Assembly (NCBI RefSeq): GCF_001718835.1
Contig: NZ_CP013444.1
Span: 2,356,001 to 2,420,000, forward strand
DNA: 64,000 nucleotides
DNA from: Burkholderia cepacia
GTDB taxonomy: Bacteria; Pseudomonadota; Gammaproteobacteria; Burkholderiales; Burkholderiaceae
Reading direction: 5' to 3'
Below the pieces are notes generated by a model. The model saw only the letters and a list, made by a program, of their open reading frames with translations, made no database searches and was not told the DNA's origin. A program made the translations under genes and the position numbers. Position 1 is the stretch's first letter; the number at the start of each line of letters is the position of its first letter. Below are positions 33,649 to 44,444 of this stretch, piece after piece.

Positions 33649-34716
33649 GTGACCCGCCCTTTCGCCTCTGCCACCAAGCTCGGGCGCGCCGCGAGCAAAA
33701 GCGCCGGCGCCCTCATTGCCGCCGCGGCCGCGCTCGCCTCGGCCCTTGCGTTCACGGCGCCGCAGGCCGCCCATGCCGAAGAAACCGCGATCTGCTACAA
33801 CTGCCCGCCCGAGTGGGCCGACTGGGCAGCGCAAATCGCGGCGATCAAGCAGAAGACCGGCATTCGCGTGCCGTTCGACAACAAGAATTCAGGCCAGGCC
33901 ATTGCTCAACTGGTGGCCGAGCAGAAGAGCCCCGTCGCGGACGTGGCCTATCTCGGCGTCTCGTCGGCGTTCCAGGCGAAGGACAAGGGCGTCGTCCAGC
34001 CGTACCGCCCCGCGCACTGGGACGACATTCCCGCAGGCCTGAAGGACCCGCAGGGCTACTGGTTCGCAATCCACTCGGGCACGCCCGGCTTCTTCGTCAA
34101 CAAGGACGCGCTGGAAGGCAAGCCGGTGCCGCGCTCATGGGCCGACCTGCTCAAGCCCGAATACAAGGGGATGGTCGGCTATCTCGATCCGTCGAGCGCG
34201 TTCGTCGGCTATGCGAGCGCGGTTGCCGTGAATCAGGCTCTCGGCGGCACGCTCGACAACTTCCAGCCGGGCCTCGACTGGTTCCGCAAGCTCAAGGCCA
34301 ACGCGCCGATCGTGCCGAAGCAGACGGCTTACGCGCGCGTGCTGTCGGGCGAGATTCCGATCCTGCTCTCCTACGACTTCGACGCCTATCGTGCGAAGTA
34401 CAAGGATCGCGCCAACGTGGAATTCGTGATTCCGCGCGAAGGCACGATCTCGGTGCCGTACGTGATGAGCCTGGTGAAGGGCGCGTCGCACGAGGCGAAC
34501 GGCAGGAAGGTGCTCGACTTCGTGCTCTCCGACGAAGGCCAGAAGCTGTGGGCGAACGCGTATCTGCGCCCGGTGCGCGCGGGCGCGCTGTCGCCCGCGA
34601 CCGCCGCGAAGTTCCTGCCGGCCAGCGACTATGCGCGCGCGAAGTCCGTCGACTTCGCGAAGATGGCCGAGAAGCAGCAGAGCTTCGGCGAGCAATATCT
34701 GCAGATCATGCATTGA
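33649..34716 (+). CDS. ABC importer periplasmic substrate-binding protein
   Basis: Protein of 355 residues with a signal peptide (about 1-41, AHA-EE) after a Lys/Ser-rich N-region; the mature part reads ETAICYNCPPEWADWAAQIAAIKQKTGIRVPFDNKNSGQAIAQLVAEQ. The family is spermidine/putrescine-like and Fe3+-like class II binding proteins. The GTG at 33649 is supported by AAGGAG; no ATG offers a better start. The two Cys residues near the mature N-terminus (CYNC) are unusual. Ligand unknown. Confidence 0.9.
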   Translation: MTRPFASATKLGRAASKSAGALIAAAAALASALAFTAPQAAHAEETAICYNCPPEWADWAAQIAAIKQKTGIRVPFDNKNSGQAIAQLVAEQKSPVADVAYLGVSSAFQAKDKGVVQPYRPAHWDDIPAGLKDPQGYWFAIHSGTPGFFVNKDALEGKPVPRSWADLLKPEYKGMVGYLDPSSAFVGYASAVAVNQALGGTLDNFQPGLDWFRKLKANAPIVPKQTAYARVLSGEIPILLSYDFDAYRAKYKDRANVEFVIPREGTISVPYVMSLVKGASHEANGRKVLDFVLSDEGQKLWANAYLRPVRAGALSPATAAKFLPASDYARAKSVDFAKMAEKQQSFGEQYLQIMH

Positions 34717-34822
34717 TTGAGCGATCCCGTTCTCGCCCGCTCACGCACGGGTTGACCCTGCGTGAGCGGGCGAGCCCGGTTCCATCACCCGACCGAAGCC
34801 CCGACCCGACCTCGTCACCGCC

Positions 34823-35647
34823 ATGCACGACATCACGTTTCCGCTGCGCTGGCGCATCGCGCTGCTGGCGCCCGCGCTCGCCGTATTCATCGCTTTCTGG
34901 CTATTGCCGATGGTCGCGCTCTTGCAGATCAGCGCGGATCATCACTTCTTCGCCACCTACGGCGCATTGCTCGCCAACGCGCGCTACATGAAAAGCCTCG
35001 CCGCCACGGTGCTGCTGTCGGCGGCGGTCACGGCGGCCACGCTGGCGCTGTCCGTCATCACCGGCCTGTTGCTCGCGCGCCGGGAGTTCGCCGGCAAGCG
35101 CACGCTGGTCGCGCTGCTCACGTTTCCGCTCGCGTTTCCGGGCGTGGTGGTCGGCTTCATGGTGATCATGCTCGCGGGCCGCCAGGGGCTCGTCGGCGCG
35201 CTCGCGCTGAAGCTCACCGGCGATCGCTGGGTATTCGCGTATTCGATGGCGGGCCTGTTCGTGGGCTATCTGTATTTCTCGATTCCGCGCGTGATCGTCA
35301 CGGTGATGGCGTCGGCGACGAAGCTCGACGCGTCGCTCGAAGAGGCCGCACGCTCGCTCGGCGCATCGCCGTGGCAGATCATGCGCGACGTCGTGCTGCC
35401 CGCGCTCTCGCCGGGCTTGATCGCGGCCGGCGCCGTGTGCTTCGCGACCGCGATGGGCGCGTTCGGCACGGCATTCACCCTCGCCACCGACATCGACGTG
35501 CTGCCCATGACCATCTACACCGAGTTCACGTTGAACGCGAACATGGTGACGGCCGCGGGGCTGTCGATCGTGCTCGGGCTGGTCACGTGGGCCGTGCTCG
35601 CCTGCGCGCGCAGCGCGACGGGCTCGGCCGTCGCGGCCACCGCATGA
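34823..35647 (+). CDS. ABC importer permease 1
   Basis: Inner-membrane permease of 274 residues with six predicted helices and an EAA loop (ASLEEAARSLGASPWQIMRDVVLPALSPG), PotB/ThiP-like. It follows the SBP gene after 106 bases and overlaps the next permease by four bases (ATGA). It forms the heterodimeric channel with the next gene product. Confidence 0.93.
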   Translation: MHDITFPLRWRIALLAPALAVFIAFWLLPMVALLQISADHHFFATYGALLANARYMKSLAATVLLSAAVTAATLALSVITGLLLARREFAGKRTLVALLTFPLAFPGVVVGFMVIMLAGRQGLVGALALKLTGDRWVFAYSMAGLFVGYLYFSIPRVIVTVMASATKLDASLEEAARSLGASPWQIMRDVVLPALSPGLIAAGAVCFATAMGAFGTAFTLATDIDVLPMTIYTEFTLNANMVTAAGLSIVLGLVTWAVLACARSATGSAVAATA

Positions 35648-36674
35648 ACGTGCTTGAACCGGTCGTCCACGCCGCGCGCGGCGAAGGCCATCGCGATGGC
35701 CTTCGCACGAGCTTCGGCCTCGAGGAAATTCAGATGAACTCACCCACCACGCTGACAACGCCGGCCACACCGGCAACGCCCACGCCGCCGCGGTCCGCCC
35801 GCCGGCGCGGGTTGCCGCTCCCCTCGACGCGCACGCTGCTCGCCTGCGGGCAATGGGCCGTCACGCTGCTCCTGTGTGCGTTCCTGATCGTGCCGATCGT
35901 GATGTCGATCGTCGCGGGCCTCACGGTGAACTACTTCCAGGGCATCGCGAGCGGCCTCACGCTGCGCTGGCTCGCGCACGTCTGGACGCAATATCACGCG
36001 TCCGTGTTCCTGTCGCTCGAAGTCGCCGCGGCCACGCTCGTCGTCACGCTGATCGCGGGCGTGCCCGCCGGCTACGTGCTCGCGCGCAGCCGCACGCGGC
36101 TCTCGCGCGTCGTCGAAGAACTGCTCGTGCTGCCGATCGCGCTCCCCGGGCTCGCATCCGCGCTCGCGCTGCTCGTGGTCTACGGCGGCTTCACGCCGTT
36201 TCGCACGAGCGTGGCGTTCATCGTGGCGGGCCACGTGGTCTTCACGCTGCCCTTCATGGTGCGCGCCGTGGCCGCCGTATGCGCCGCGTCGGACCTGCCG
36301 ACGCTCGAGGAAGGCGCGGCGAGCCTCGGCGCCACCTTCGCGCAGCGCTTCTTCACGATCGTGCTGCCCAATGCGTGGCCCGGCATCGTCGCCGGCGCGC
36401 TCGCGGTGCTCACGCTGTCGATCGGCGAATTCAACCTCACGTGGATGCTGCACACGCCCGACACCAAGACGCTGCCGGTCGGCCTCGCCGACACCTATGC
36501 GTCGCTGCGCATCGAGATCGGCAGCGCGTACACGATTCTGTTCTTCATCATGACGATGCCGCTGCTCGTTGCGATGCAACGGCTCGGTGTCGACGCCTCC
36601 GGCATGCGCCACGCACGCGATACCCGCAAGGCGCGGCGCGCCGGACCGGACCATACGCACCAAGGAAACCCGCA

Positions 36675-36678
<4 letters not shown>
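35644..36678 (+). CDS. ABC importer permease 2
   Basis: Partner permease of 344 residues, PotC-like, with EAA loop PTLEEGAASLGATFAQRFFTIVLPNAWPG. The ATG at 35644 overlaps the previous stop, but the first 30-60 residues (ending in a Thr/Pro run, TTPATPATPTPP) are not typical of permeases; an internal ATG at 35734 is an equally good start. The gene ends in an ATGA overlap with the ATPase gene. Confidence 0.9.
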
Positions 36679-37736
<1,058 letters not shown>

Positions 37737-37795
37737 TGGCTGCCCGACGAGCCGATCACTCGAGCGCGTCAGGTGCTTTGCACACCAGGTCCTGC

Positions 37796-38251
37796 ATGAA
37801 AAAGCAAACCTCGCCCGGCGCTACGCGGCCCGCGCGCACGAAGGATGCGCTGTTGCCGCTCTCCACCGCCAAGGTGCGATCGCTCTCGCTTGAAAACCAC
37901 CTCGCGCTGGCGACGGTTCGCACGGGTCGCGGCGATTTCGATCAGGTCTGCCGCCTGTTGCGGGTCGTCTATCTGGCGTACCTCATGCGGAGCGAGACCG
38001 CCGCGGGCGTGGATGTCGAACCCTATCGCCGGGCGGAGGCGGCACTCGACGCGTGCATCGAACGCATCGAGCACGATCAAGCCTGCCTTTTGCTGGACCA
38101 GGAGCAGACGGCGGTCGAGCGCGTGCTGGTGCTGCACGACGAACAGCTTGCGGCGGTGCCGAAGTTTCGCTATCTGGAGGCCTGCGATCGACTGCGGCGC
38201 TTCATCGCCGGCAGGCGGCGCTCGCCGATTCCGGCGGCTGAGACCGGTTAG
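37796..38251 (+). CDS. Conserved Burkholderia-type protein of unknown function
   Basis: Protein of 151 residues, mostly helical and charged, with the stretch LPLSTAKVRSLSLENHLALATVRTGRGDFDQVCRLLRVVYLAYLM and a Leu/Arg-rich C-terminus. I recall similar short proteins in Burkholderia genomes annotated loosely as Fis-family, but no helix-turn-helix is convincing here. No signal peptide or membrane helix. It starts 59 bases after the ATPase stop, yet has no good ribosome-binding site. I do not assign a function. Confidence 0.65.
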   Translation: MKKQTSPGATRPARTKDALLPLSTAKVRSLSLENHLALATVRTGRGDFDQVCRLLRVVYLAYLMRSETAAGVDVEPYRRAEAALDACIERIEHDQACLLLDQEQTAVERVLVLHDEQLAAVPKFRYLEACDRLRRFIAGRRRSPIPAAETG

Positions 38252-38424
38252 CGAACGACGGAGAAAGGACATGACCGAGCGCTCACCGCCCGGCCGCACT
38301 CGACGAATTGCTCCAGCTTGCGGCCTCCGGCTGACCGGATTCCCGTCCGCATAGGCGTTACCCTCCGCAAGACACCCTTCATTCCCACGGATCACGGCTA
38401 TCGCCCCCATCGAGATCAGTGTCT

Positions 38425-38453
38425 TTGTGCATATCGTCAAGTTCCGATATAAG
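38425..38453 (+). promoter_or_regulatory. ArsR promoter with operator in the spacer
   Basis: TTGTGC (38425-38430), 17 bases, TATAAG (38448-38453). The inverted repeat ATATCG-N8-CGATAT (38431-38450) fills the spacer and touches the -10, where a bound ArsR dimer would block polymerase. Start codon 45 bases further on. Confidence 0.82.
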
Positions 38454-38497
38454 ATTCGCCCATCGACGATCCTCATTTGCCTGAACAAACCTCACCC

Positions 38498-38806
38498 ATG
38501 CCGACCGAACTCGACATCGAAGCGATCCTGAAAGCGCTCTCGAACCCCGTGCGCCGGGAAATCCTCGCCTGGCTGAAAACGCCGGACGTGCATTTCCCGA
38601 ACCAGACGCTGCCGTATGAACACGGCGTCTGCGCGGGCCAGATCGACGCGCGCTGCGGGCTGTCGCAATCGACCGTCTCCGCGCACCTCGCGACGCTGCA
38701 GCGCGCGGGGCTCGTGACGTCGACGCGGATCGGCCAGTGGGCGTTTTTCCAGCGCAACGAGGCCGTCATCGACGCATTTCACGACGCACTGCGCCGCGAA
38801 CTCTGA
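38498..38806 (+). CDS. ArsR-family transcriptional regulator
   Basis: Winged-helix repressor of 102 residues: LKALSNPVRREILAWLKTP, HGVCAGQIDARCGLSQSTVSAHLATLQRAGLVTSTRIGQWAFFQRNE. The classical ELCVCDL metal motif is absent. Two cysteines (in VCAGQIDARC) could instead serve as thiol sensors of electrophiles. Directly upstream of an Old Yellow Enzyme gene, with a palindrome in its promoter, so it probably autoregulates a reductive detoxification operon. Confidence 0.92.
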   Translation: MPTELDIEAILKALSNPVRREILAWLKTPDVHFPNQTLPYEHGVCAGQIDARCGLSQSTVSAHLATLQRAGLVTSTRIGQWAFFQRNEAVIDAFHDALRREL

Positions 38807-38851
38807 GCGCGCGCCGGCCTCCGTCCCGCCTTCCATGAAAAGGAAATCGCC

Positions 38852-39913
38852 ATGCCTACACTGTTCGACCCCGTTATCCTCGGCGACCTGACCCTGCCGA
38901 ACCGCATCGTGATGGCGCCGCTCACCCGCGCCCGTGCGGGCGACGTGCGCGTCCCCAACGACCTGATGGCCCGCTATTACCGCGAGCGCGCATCGGCCGG
39001 CCTGATCATTACCGAAGCGACGTCGGTCGCGCCGCAGGGCGTCGGTTATGCCGACACGCCCGGCATCTGGTCAGACGAACAGGTCGAAGGCTGGAAGCAG
39101 GTGACGCAGGCCGTGCATGCGGCCGGCGGGCGCATCGTGCTGCAGCTCTGGCACGTCGGCCGGATCTCCGACCCGGTGTTCCTGAACGGTGACCTGCCGG
39201 TCGCACCGAGCGCGATCGCCGCGGGCGGCCACGTGAGCCTCGTGCGTCCGCAGCGCCCGTACGTGACGCCGCGCGCGCTCGAACTCGACGAGATCCCGGG
39301 CATCGTCGCCGCGTACCGCAAGGGCGCCGAGAACGCGAAGGCCGCCGGCTTCGACGGTGTCGAGATCCACGGCGCGAACGGCTACCTGCTCGACCAGTTC
39401 CTGCAGGACAGCACCAACCACCGCACCGATGCGTACGGCGGCCCGATCGAGAACCGCGCACGCCTGCTGCTCGAAGTGGTCGACGCCGCGATCGACGTGT
39501 GGGGCGCCGGCCGCGTCGGCGTGCACCTCGCACCGCGCGGTGACGCGCACACGATGGGCGATTCCGATCCGGCGGCAACGTTCGGCTATGTCGCGCGCGA
39601 ACTCGGCCGCCGCAAGATCGCGTTCATCTTCACGCGCGAGTCGTATTCGGGCGACCACCTGAGCCCGCGCCTGAAGGAAGCGTTCGGCGGCCCGCTGATC
39701 GCCAACGAGCAGTTCACGCTCGACACCGCGCAACAAGCGCTCGAACGCGGCGACGCCGACGCGATCGCATGGGGCAAGCTGTTCATCGCGAACCCCGACC
39801 TGCCGCGCCGCCTCGAGATCGGCGCACCGCTCAACCAGCCGGTGCCGGAGACGTTCTACGCGGAAGGTGAAACGGGTTATACCGATTACCCGGCGTTGAG
39901 CGACGCGGCCTGA
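38852..39913 (+). CDS. Alkene reductase, Old Yellow Enzyme family (NemA-like)
   Basis: FMN-dependent NAD(P)H oxidoreductase of 353 residues (TIM barrel) that reduces activated C=C bonds of enones, nitro-olefins or N-ethylmaleimide. Motifs: [10 protein letters not shown] at 21-30, substrate-anchoring His173 and Asn176 in [13 protein letters not shown] with Tyr178 as likely proton donor, and the C-terminal [14 protein letters not shown] phosphate-binding block. AAAGGAA before the ATG, 45 bases after arsR. The 3' end overlaps the convergent GNAT gene by 28 bases. Confidence 0.95.
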   Translation: MPTLFDPVILGDLTLPNRIVMAPLTRARAGDVRVPNDLMARYYRERASAGLIITEATSVAPQGVGYADTPGIWSDEQVEGWKQVTQAVHAAGGRIVLQLWHVGRISDPVFLNGDLPVAPSAIAAGGHVSLVRPQRPYVTPRALELDEIPGIVAAYRKGAENAKAAGFDGVEIHGANGYLLDQFLQDSTNHRTDAYGGPIENRARLLLEVVDAAIDVWGAGRVGVHLAPRGDAHTMGDSDPAATFGYVARELGRRKIAFIFTRESYSGDHLSPRLKEAFGGPLIANEQFTLDTAQQALERGDADAIAWGKLFIANPDLPRRLEIGAPLNQPVPETFYAEGETGYTDYPALSDAA

Positions 39914-40458
39914 CGGCCGCCCGCCGCGTGTTCATCGCGCAGGTCGCGGCGCATGAACACGCGCTGCGTCTCGTCGAGCCCGAGCGCGACGTGGTGCGCG
40001 CGGATCGTACGCAGCGTGTCGTCGAGCGCGGCTTCGTCGATCTCCGCGAAGCCGAGGCGGCGGTAATACGGCGCATTCCACGGCGCATCGCGAAACGTCG
40101 ACAGCACGACCTCCGCGAGGCCTTCCTGCGCGGCGCGCGCGGTCACCTGTTCGATCAGGCGCGCGCCGATCCGCTGTCCGGCATGCGACGGCGCAACATC
40201 CAGTTCTTCCAGATAGAGCCGCCGCGCATCCAGCAGCCGGTAGAACGCGAACCCGACGCACGCGCCGTGCGCGTCGGTCGCGACGTATGCACGCCCCGCG
40301 TCGATGCGCGCGAGCACGTCGGCCGCATCGGTCGGCTCGCCATCGGCGATGTCGGTCATGCCGATTTCGCGAAACCGCTGCGCGGCGGCGACTTCGACGG
40401 CGGCCATCGCGGCGGCATCGTCGCGGGTGGCAAGGCGGATTCGGACAGGTGCGGTCAT
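39886..40458 (-). CDS. GNAT-family N-acetyltransferase
   Basis: Protein of 190 residues with [26 protein letters not shown] at the N-terminus and the acetyl-CoA motif [29 protein letters not shown], then [13 protein letters not shown]. The acceptor is unknown. It overlaps the 3' end of the Old Yellow Enzyme gene convergently and is divergent from the zinc-ribbon protein. Confidence 0.9.
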   Translation of the reverse strand: MTAPVRIRLATRDDAAAMAAVEVAAAQRFREIGMTDIADGEPTDAADVLARIDAGRAYVATDAHGACVGFAFYRLLDARRLYLEELDVAPSHAGQRIGARLIEQVTARAAQEGLAEVVLSTFRDAPWNAPYYRRLGFAEIDEAALDDTLRTIRAHHVALGLDETQRVFMRRDLRDEHAAGGRQAASLNAG

Positions 40459-40498
40459 GGTGTCGGGCGTAGGCGGATTGCAAGACGCGTCACTATAA

Positions 40499-40519
40499 TC
40501 GAAACCTCATACGTTTCGA
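40499..40519. promoter_or_regulatory. Inverted repeat upstream of the zinc-ribbon gene
   Basis: TCGAAAC (40499-40505), seven bases, GTTTCGA (40513-40519), just after a TATAAT hexamer (40494-40499). Possible operator or short leader hairpin 23 bases before the ATG. Confidence 0.45.
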
Positions 40520-40541
40520 ACGCCCTGCGCACGAGGTCCCC

Positions 40542-41411
40542 ATGACGTTGTCCGCGCTCGCCGATATGTCACTCGATACGCTTTGCCATTCGTGCCTGTC
40601 GCCGGTCACACTGACACCCGGCGAAATCTTCACGTGCGCTTCGTGCTCGAAGTCGCAGATCGCCATCGAAGGATGGCAAATCCAGCCGGAATTCAAGTTG
40701 TGCCCGCGCCTGCGAAGACATGCAGGAATCATGGTGTGGAATCCGCTGAACGATGAGCAGAAATCGCTTCTGGCCGGCACGGGCGTCACCTTTCTGGCGC
40801 CTCCTTCGGATTTTCCGGCTTTCGTCGACGCCACGGTCTTCGAACAGCACACCGAGCCCGCCGTCTGCTTCGACGGATGCGCATGGGGAGCCGGCCACTA
40901 CCATCTGGCCGGCTGGCCGGAAGACCCGTCCAGCAAGTTCTATCTGATCTACCCGGTCTACAGGATGACCACGCAGGACGTCCTCTTTCACGGGACCACG
41001 CCCGGTTGTGCCAACCAGATCAAGCTTGACGGCAAGCTATTGCCGCCCGGCGCGACGGGCCAGAAGACTCAGGGCTTCGTTTCGGAAAAGGACATCCGCT
41101 ACGTGGGCATCGACAAGTCGTCCGCCGACCACCATGACCGCGGCGCATTGATCGAACTCGAATATGACGGCTGGGTGCTACGTACGCACCTTGGTCTCCT
41201 GACGCAACCCCTCCACCATCTCCACGCGCGACTGCCGCCAAGCGTGGCGGCCATTCAGTTTCACGAGCATGGCCGCGCAATCGCGTTTCGGCCCGATGCC
41301 TTGGTCACGCCCAAGGACAGCGCCAACAACCGTCGGCTCTGGGCGAGCATCGCGCCGCCGCCCCCGAAGGAGGGATTGCTTGCGAAATTCCGGCGCTTTT
41401 TCGCTCGCTGA
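40542..41411 (+). CDS. Unknown protein: zinc ribbon plus possible ADP-ribosyltransferase-like domain
   Basis: Protein of 289 residues that I do not recognise as a named family. Residues 15-35 form a zinc ribbon (Cys15-X2-Cys18, Cys32-X2-Cys35). From about 145, DVLFHGTTPGCANQIKLDGKLLPPG and then DIRYVGIDKSSADHHDRGALIELEYDG recall the HGT, 'I...G-L' and Tyr/Ala strands of PARP, KptA and DarT-like ADP-ribosyltransferases; this is a motif-level guess. A catalytic Glu is not fixed. No signal peptide; the C-terminus is basic. GC content is lower than in the neighbours, which suggests horizontal gain. It stands alone before kup. Confidence 0.6.
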   Translation: MTLSALADMSLDTLCHSCLSPVTLTPGEIFTCASCSKSQIAIEGWQIQPEFKLCPRLRRHAGIMVWNPLNDEQKSLLAGTGVTFLAPPSDFPAFVDATVFEQHTEPAVCFDGCAWGAGHYHLAGWPEDPSSKFYLIYPVYRMTTQDVLFHGTTPGCANQIKLDGKLLPPGATGQKTQGFVSEKDIRYVGIDKSSADHHDRGALIELEYDGWVLRTHLGLLTQPLHHLHARLPPSVAAIQFHEHGRAIAFRPDALVTPKDSANNRRLWASIAPPPPKEGLLAKFRRFFAR

Positions 41412-41613
41412 CGCAGCCCCTTGGCCTTCCGTCTCGCGAGAATGCTCGCGAGACGCGCCTGCAGCGGTTCGTCGATCAGGCTGCCCCCCTTTCCCAATGT
41501 TTTGTCGGCAGTTCCTATACTTTCTGTAACCGCAGCGCCCGGAGCCGCGACCGACGATGCACAACGGCCCATGCAGCGGTTTCGCTGCCGCGCGACAGAA
41601 TCCGGAGGGACAG

Positions 41614-43539
41614 ATGGAACATTCTGCATCCGCCGCGTCCGACGCCGACCGGCCCGGCATGCCCGGTCCACACAAGCCGGCCCTCCCGGCGCTCGCGCTT
41701 GCCGCGCTCGGCGTCGTCTACGGCGACATCGGCACGAGCCCGCTCTACACGCTGTCGACCGTGTTCGATCCAGTCAACGGGCTGGCGCTCAACGCATTCA
41801 ATCTCGTCGGGATCGTGTCGTTGATCTTCTGGTCGCTGATGGTGGTCGTCTCGCTCAAGTACGTGGCGCTGATCCTGCGCGCGAACAACCATGGCGAAGG
41901 CGGCATCATGGCGCTGCTCGCACTCGCGGCCTCGTCGGTCGCGTCGCGTCCGCGGCTGCGCCGCGCGCTGCTCGTCGTCGGCGTGATGGGTGCGTCGCTC
42001 TTTTTCGGCGACAGCGTGATCACGCCGGCCATCTCGGTGCTGAGCGCCGTCGAAGGCCTCGAGGTCGTGGCGCCGGTGCTGAAAACCTATGTGATTCCGG
42101 TCACCCTGGCGGCGCTCATCGCGCTCTTCATCATGCAGAAGCACGGCACGAGCGGGATCGGCGCCGTGTTCGGGCCGGTGATGGTGTCGTGGTTCGTCGT
42201 GATCGGCATCGCGGGGGCCGTCAACATTGCCCAGATGCCGGCCATTCTGTTCGCGCTCGATCCGCTGCGCGGCCTCGCCTTCTGCCTGCATCACCGCTGG
42301 CTCGCGTTCGTCGCGCTCGGCGCCGTCGTGCTGTCGCTGACAGGGGCCGAAGCGCTCTATGCGGACATGGGCCATTTCGGCAAGCGGCCGATTCGCGTCA
42401 CATGGTTCGGCGTCGTGTTCCCCTCACTCGCGCTCAATTACCTCGGCCAGGGCGCGCTCCTGCTCGCCCATCCCGGCGCGCTGCAGAACCCGTTCTATCG
42501 GCTCTTTCCGCAATGGGCGATCCCGCCGATGATCGCGCTTGCGACGATCGCGACGGTCGTCGCATCGCAGGCCGTGATCTCCGGCACCTACTCGATGACG
42601 AAGCAGGCGATGCAGCTCGGCTTCCTGCCGCGGATGAACATCGTCTACACGTCGGGGCAGGAAATGGGTCAGATCTACGTGCCCGGCATCAACTGGACGC
42701 TGCTCGCCGCGGTGGTCGCGGCGGTGCTCGGCTTCGGCTCGTCCACCGCGCTAGGCTCCGCCTACGGCATCGCGGTCACCGGCACGATGCTGATCACGAC
42801 GTTCCTCACGTTCTTCGTCGTCCGCTACGCATGGCATTACAACTGGCTGCTCTGCGTGCTCGCGACCGCGTTCTTCTTCGCGATCGACGCGATGTTCTTC
42901 TCCGCGAACCTGCTGAAGATCGTCGAGGGCGGCTGGTTCCCGCTCGCGATCGGCACGGTGGTGTTCACGATCATGGCGACCTGGGGCCGCGGTTGGGAAA
43001 TGCTGCTGGCCGAAGCGCGCGTGCGCGCCGGCACGACGCCGCTCAAGCCCTACCTGAACGCGCTGCTCGCGCGCTCGCCGGCTCGCGTGGGCGGCACCGC
43101 AATTTACCTGACGCCGACACCGGAGGCGGTACCGCATGCGCTGGTCAACAACCTGATCCATAACCGGGTGTTGCATGAACGCGTGATGTTCGTGACGGTG
43201 ATCACCGCGGAGGTGCCATGGGTGCCCGACAGCGAGCGCGTGCGGGCGCAGCTGCTCTGCCCCGGCTGTCATCAGGTGACGATCACGTACGGATTCAAGG
43301 ACGAAGTCGATCTGCCGAAGGCGCTCAGCGAGAGCAACGCAGCGGGGCTCGCGTTCGTACCGGCGGAGACGTCGTGGTTCCTGAGCCGCGCGTCGGTCGT
43401 GCCGACACCCGGCCACGGGATGGCGCTGTGGCGCGAACGCCTGTTCGCGGTGATGCTGCACAACGTCGGCAATATCGCCTCATTCTTCAAGTTGCCGGCC
43501 AACCGCGTGATCGAAGTCGGCGCGCAGGTCGAGATCTAG
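41614..43539 (+). CDS. kup: Low-affinity potassium uptake transporter Kup
   Basis: K+:H+ symporter of 641 residues in the KUP/HAK/KT family. N-terminal AALGVVYGDIGTSPLYTLSTVF (about 33-54) carries the ion-binding Asp of TM1; GEGGIMALLAL, FFGDSVITPAISVLSAVEGLE and EALYADMGHFG follow; about 12 helices end near residue 440 and a cytoplasmic C-terminal domain completes the usual length. I chose the ATG at 41614 because GGAGG precedes it by five bases. Single gene. Confidence 0.95.
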   Translation: MEHSASAASDADRPGMPGPHKPALPALALAALGVVYGDIGTSPLYTLSTVFDPVNGLALNAFNLVGIVSLIFWSLMVVVSLKYVALILRANNHGEGGIMALLALAASSVASRPRLRRALLVVGVMGASLFFGDSVITPAISVLSAVEGLEVVAPVLKTYVIPVTLAALIALFIMQKHGTSGIGAVFGPVMVSWFVVIGIAGAVNIAQMPAILFALDPLRGLAFCLHHRWLAFVALGAVVLSLTGAEALYADMGHFGKRPIRVTWFGVVFPSLALNYLGQGALLLAHPGALQNPFYRLFPQWAIPPMIALATIATVVASQAVISGTYSMTKQAMQLGFLPRMNIVYTSGQEMGQIYVPGINWTLLAAVVAAVLGFGSSTALGSAYGIAVTGTMLITTFLTFFVVRYAWHYNWLLCVLATAFFFAIDAMFFSANLLKIVEGGWFPLAIGTVVFTIMATWGRGWEMLLAEARVRAGTTPLKPYLNALLARSPARVGGTAIYLTPTPEAVPHALVNNLIHNRVLHERVMFVTVITAEVPWVPDSERVRAQLLCPGCHQVTITYGFKDEVDLPKALSESNAAGLAFVPAETSWFLSRASVVPTPGHGMALWRERLFAVMLHNVGNIASFFKLPANRVIEVGAQVEI

Positions 43540-43562
43540 CGCCCTGTGCGCGCCGGGCACGG

Positions 43563-44441
43563 CTACCCGTTCCGGGCGGCCAGCGCGCGCACCAGCGCCC
43601 AATCGTCGTCATCGCAGAAATCGAGCAGCACGATCCCGCACGGCCCGTAATGCGTGCGCAACCGTTGCGCGAGCCTCGCATGAATCCCCTTCATCTCGCC
43701 TTCGCCGCGTGCAACGCGTGACGGATTCGCCCCCATCCCCGTTCCGCTGCAGAAGTTGATCGCCCAGCGGCCGCTGTCCGGCGACGGCAGGTCCGTCAGC
43801 AGCGCGTCGATCGCCTGCCATTTGTGTTCGATCGACGCCGCCACCGGCACGCGATATTCGTCCTGGATCACGAACGCGCCGTCGGGATGATCGATCGTGA
43901 ACGTCGCGTTGTCGGGCCACGCGGTCAGGTCGATGCCGAGCGGCCGGCTGCTGCGAAAGCGTCGCAGCAGCACGATCGCGCCGCGCACGTCGCCGAGCGC
44001 GGGCAGCGTGCCGCCGGCATGCCAGCGCAGCCGCGGATGCCGCGCGCGATGCGCATCGAACGTCGCATCGAAACTGCGCGTGCACGCATGCGCCGGCCAC
44101 TCGTCCTTCACCGACATCACGATGCATTCGCGCGGATGCGCGGCAAGAAAATCCGCGCAGGTCGCCAGCACGTCGTCGAACGTCATGCCGAGCGCGATGC
44201 CGCCATGATGGATGTCGAACGCATCGCGCACGTGCCGGCAGCGGATGTCGAGCAGCCGCACGCCGTGCATCAGCTGTGCGTCGAGCGGCGCATATTGCGT
44301 GCGAACGAGCGCATCGTCGACGGTATACGCACAGGTGTCATGGCTGCCCGGTAGGGTCAGCGTATGCAGCGGCCGCGCGTCGTCGAGCGCCGACATCCAG
44401 TCGGCAGGCGGCAGGCGTGGGTCGTGGTGCGAATGGATCAT
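43563..44441 (-). CDS. PI-PLC X-domain protein (phosphodiesterase-like)
   Basis: TIM-barrel phosphoinositide phospholipase C-like protein of 292 residues. The two catalytic His positions are seen in LPGSHDTCAYT (His34) and FDIHHGGI (His78/79), with VRLLDIRCR between and SVKDEW after. Bacterial PI-PLCs are usually secreted; this one shows no signal peptide, so either it acts in the cytoplasm or it is released by another route. The ATG lies only three bases from the divergent lacI-type start, so promoters must overlap coding sequence. Substrate unproven. Confidence 0.87.
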   Translation of the reverse strand: MIHSHHDPRLPPADWMSALDDARPLHTLTLPGSHDTCAYTVDDALVRTQYAPLDAQLMHGVRLLDIRCRHVRDAFDIHHGGIALGMTFDDVLATCADFLAAHPRECIVMSVKDEWPAHACTRSFDATFDAHRARHPRLRWHAGGTLPALGDVRGAIVLLRRFRSSRPLGIDLTAWPDNATFTIDHPDGAFVIQDEYRVPVAASIEHKWQAIDALLTDLPSPDSGRWAINFCSGTGMGANPSRVARGEGEMKGIHARLAQRLRTHYGPCGIVLLDFCDDDDWALVRALAARNG

Positions 44442-44444
44442 TGG

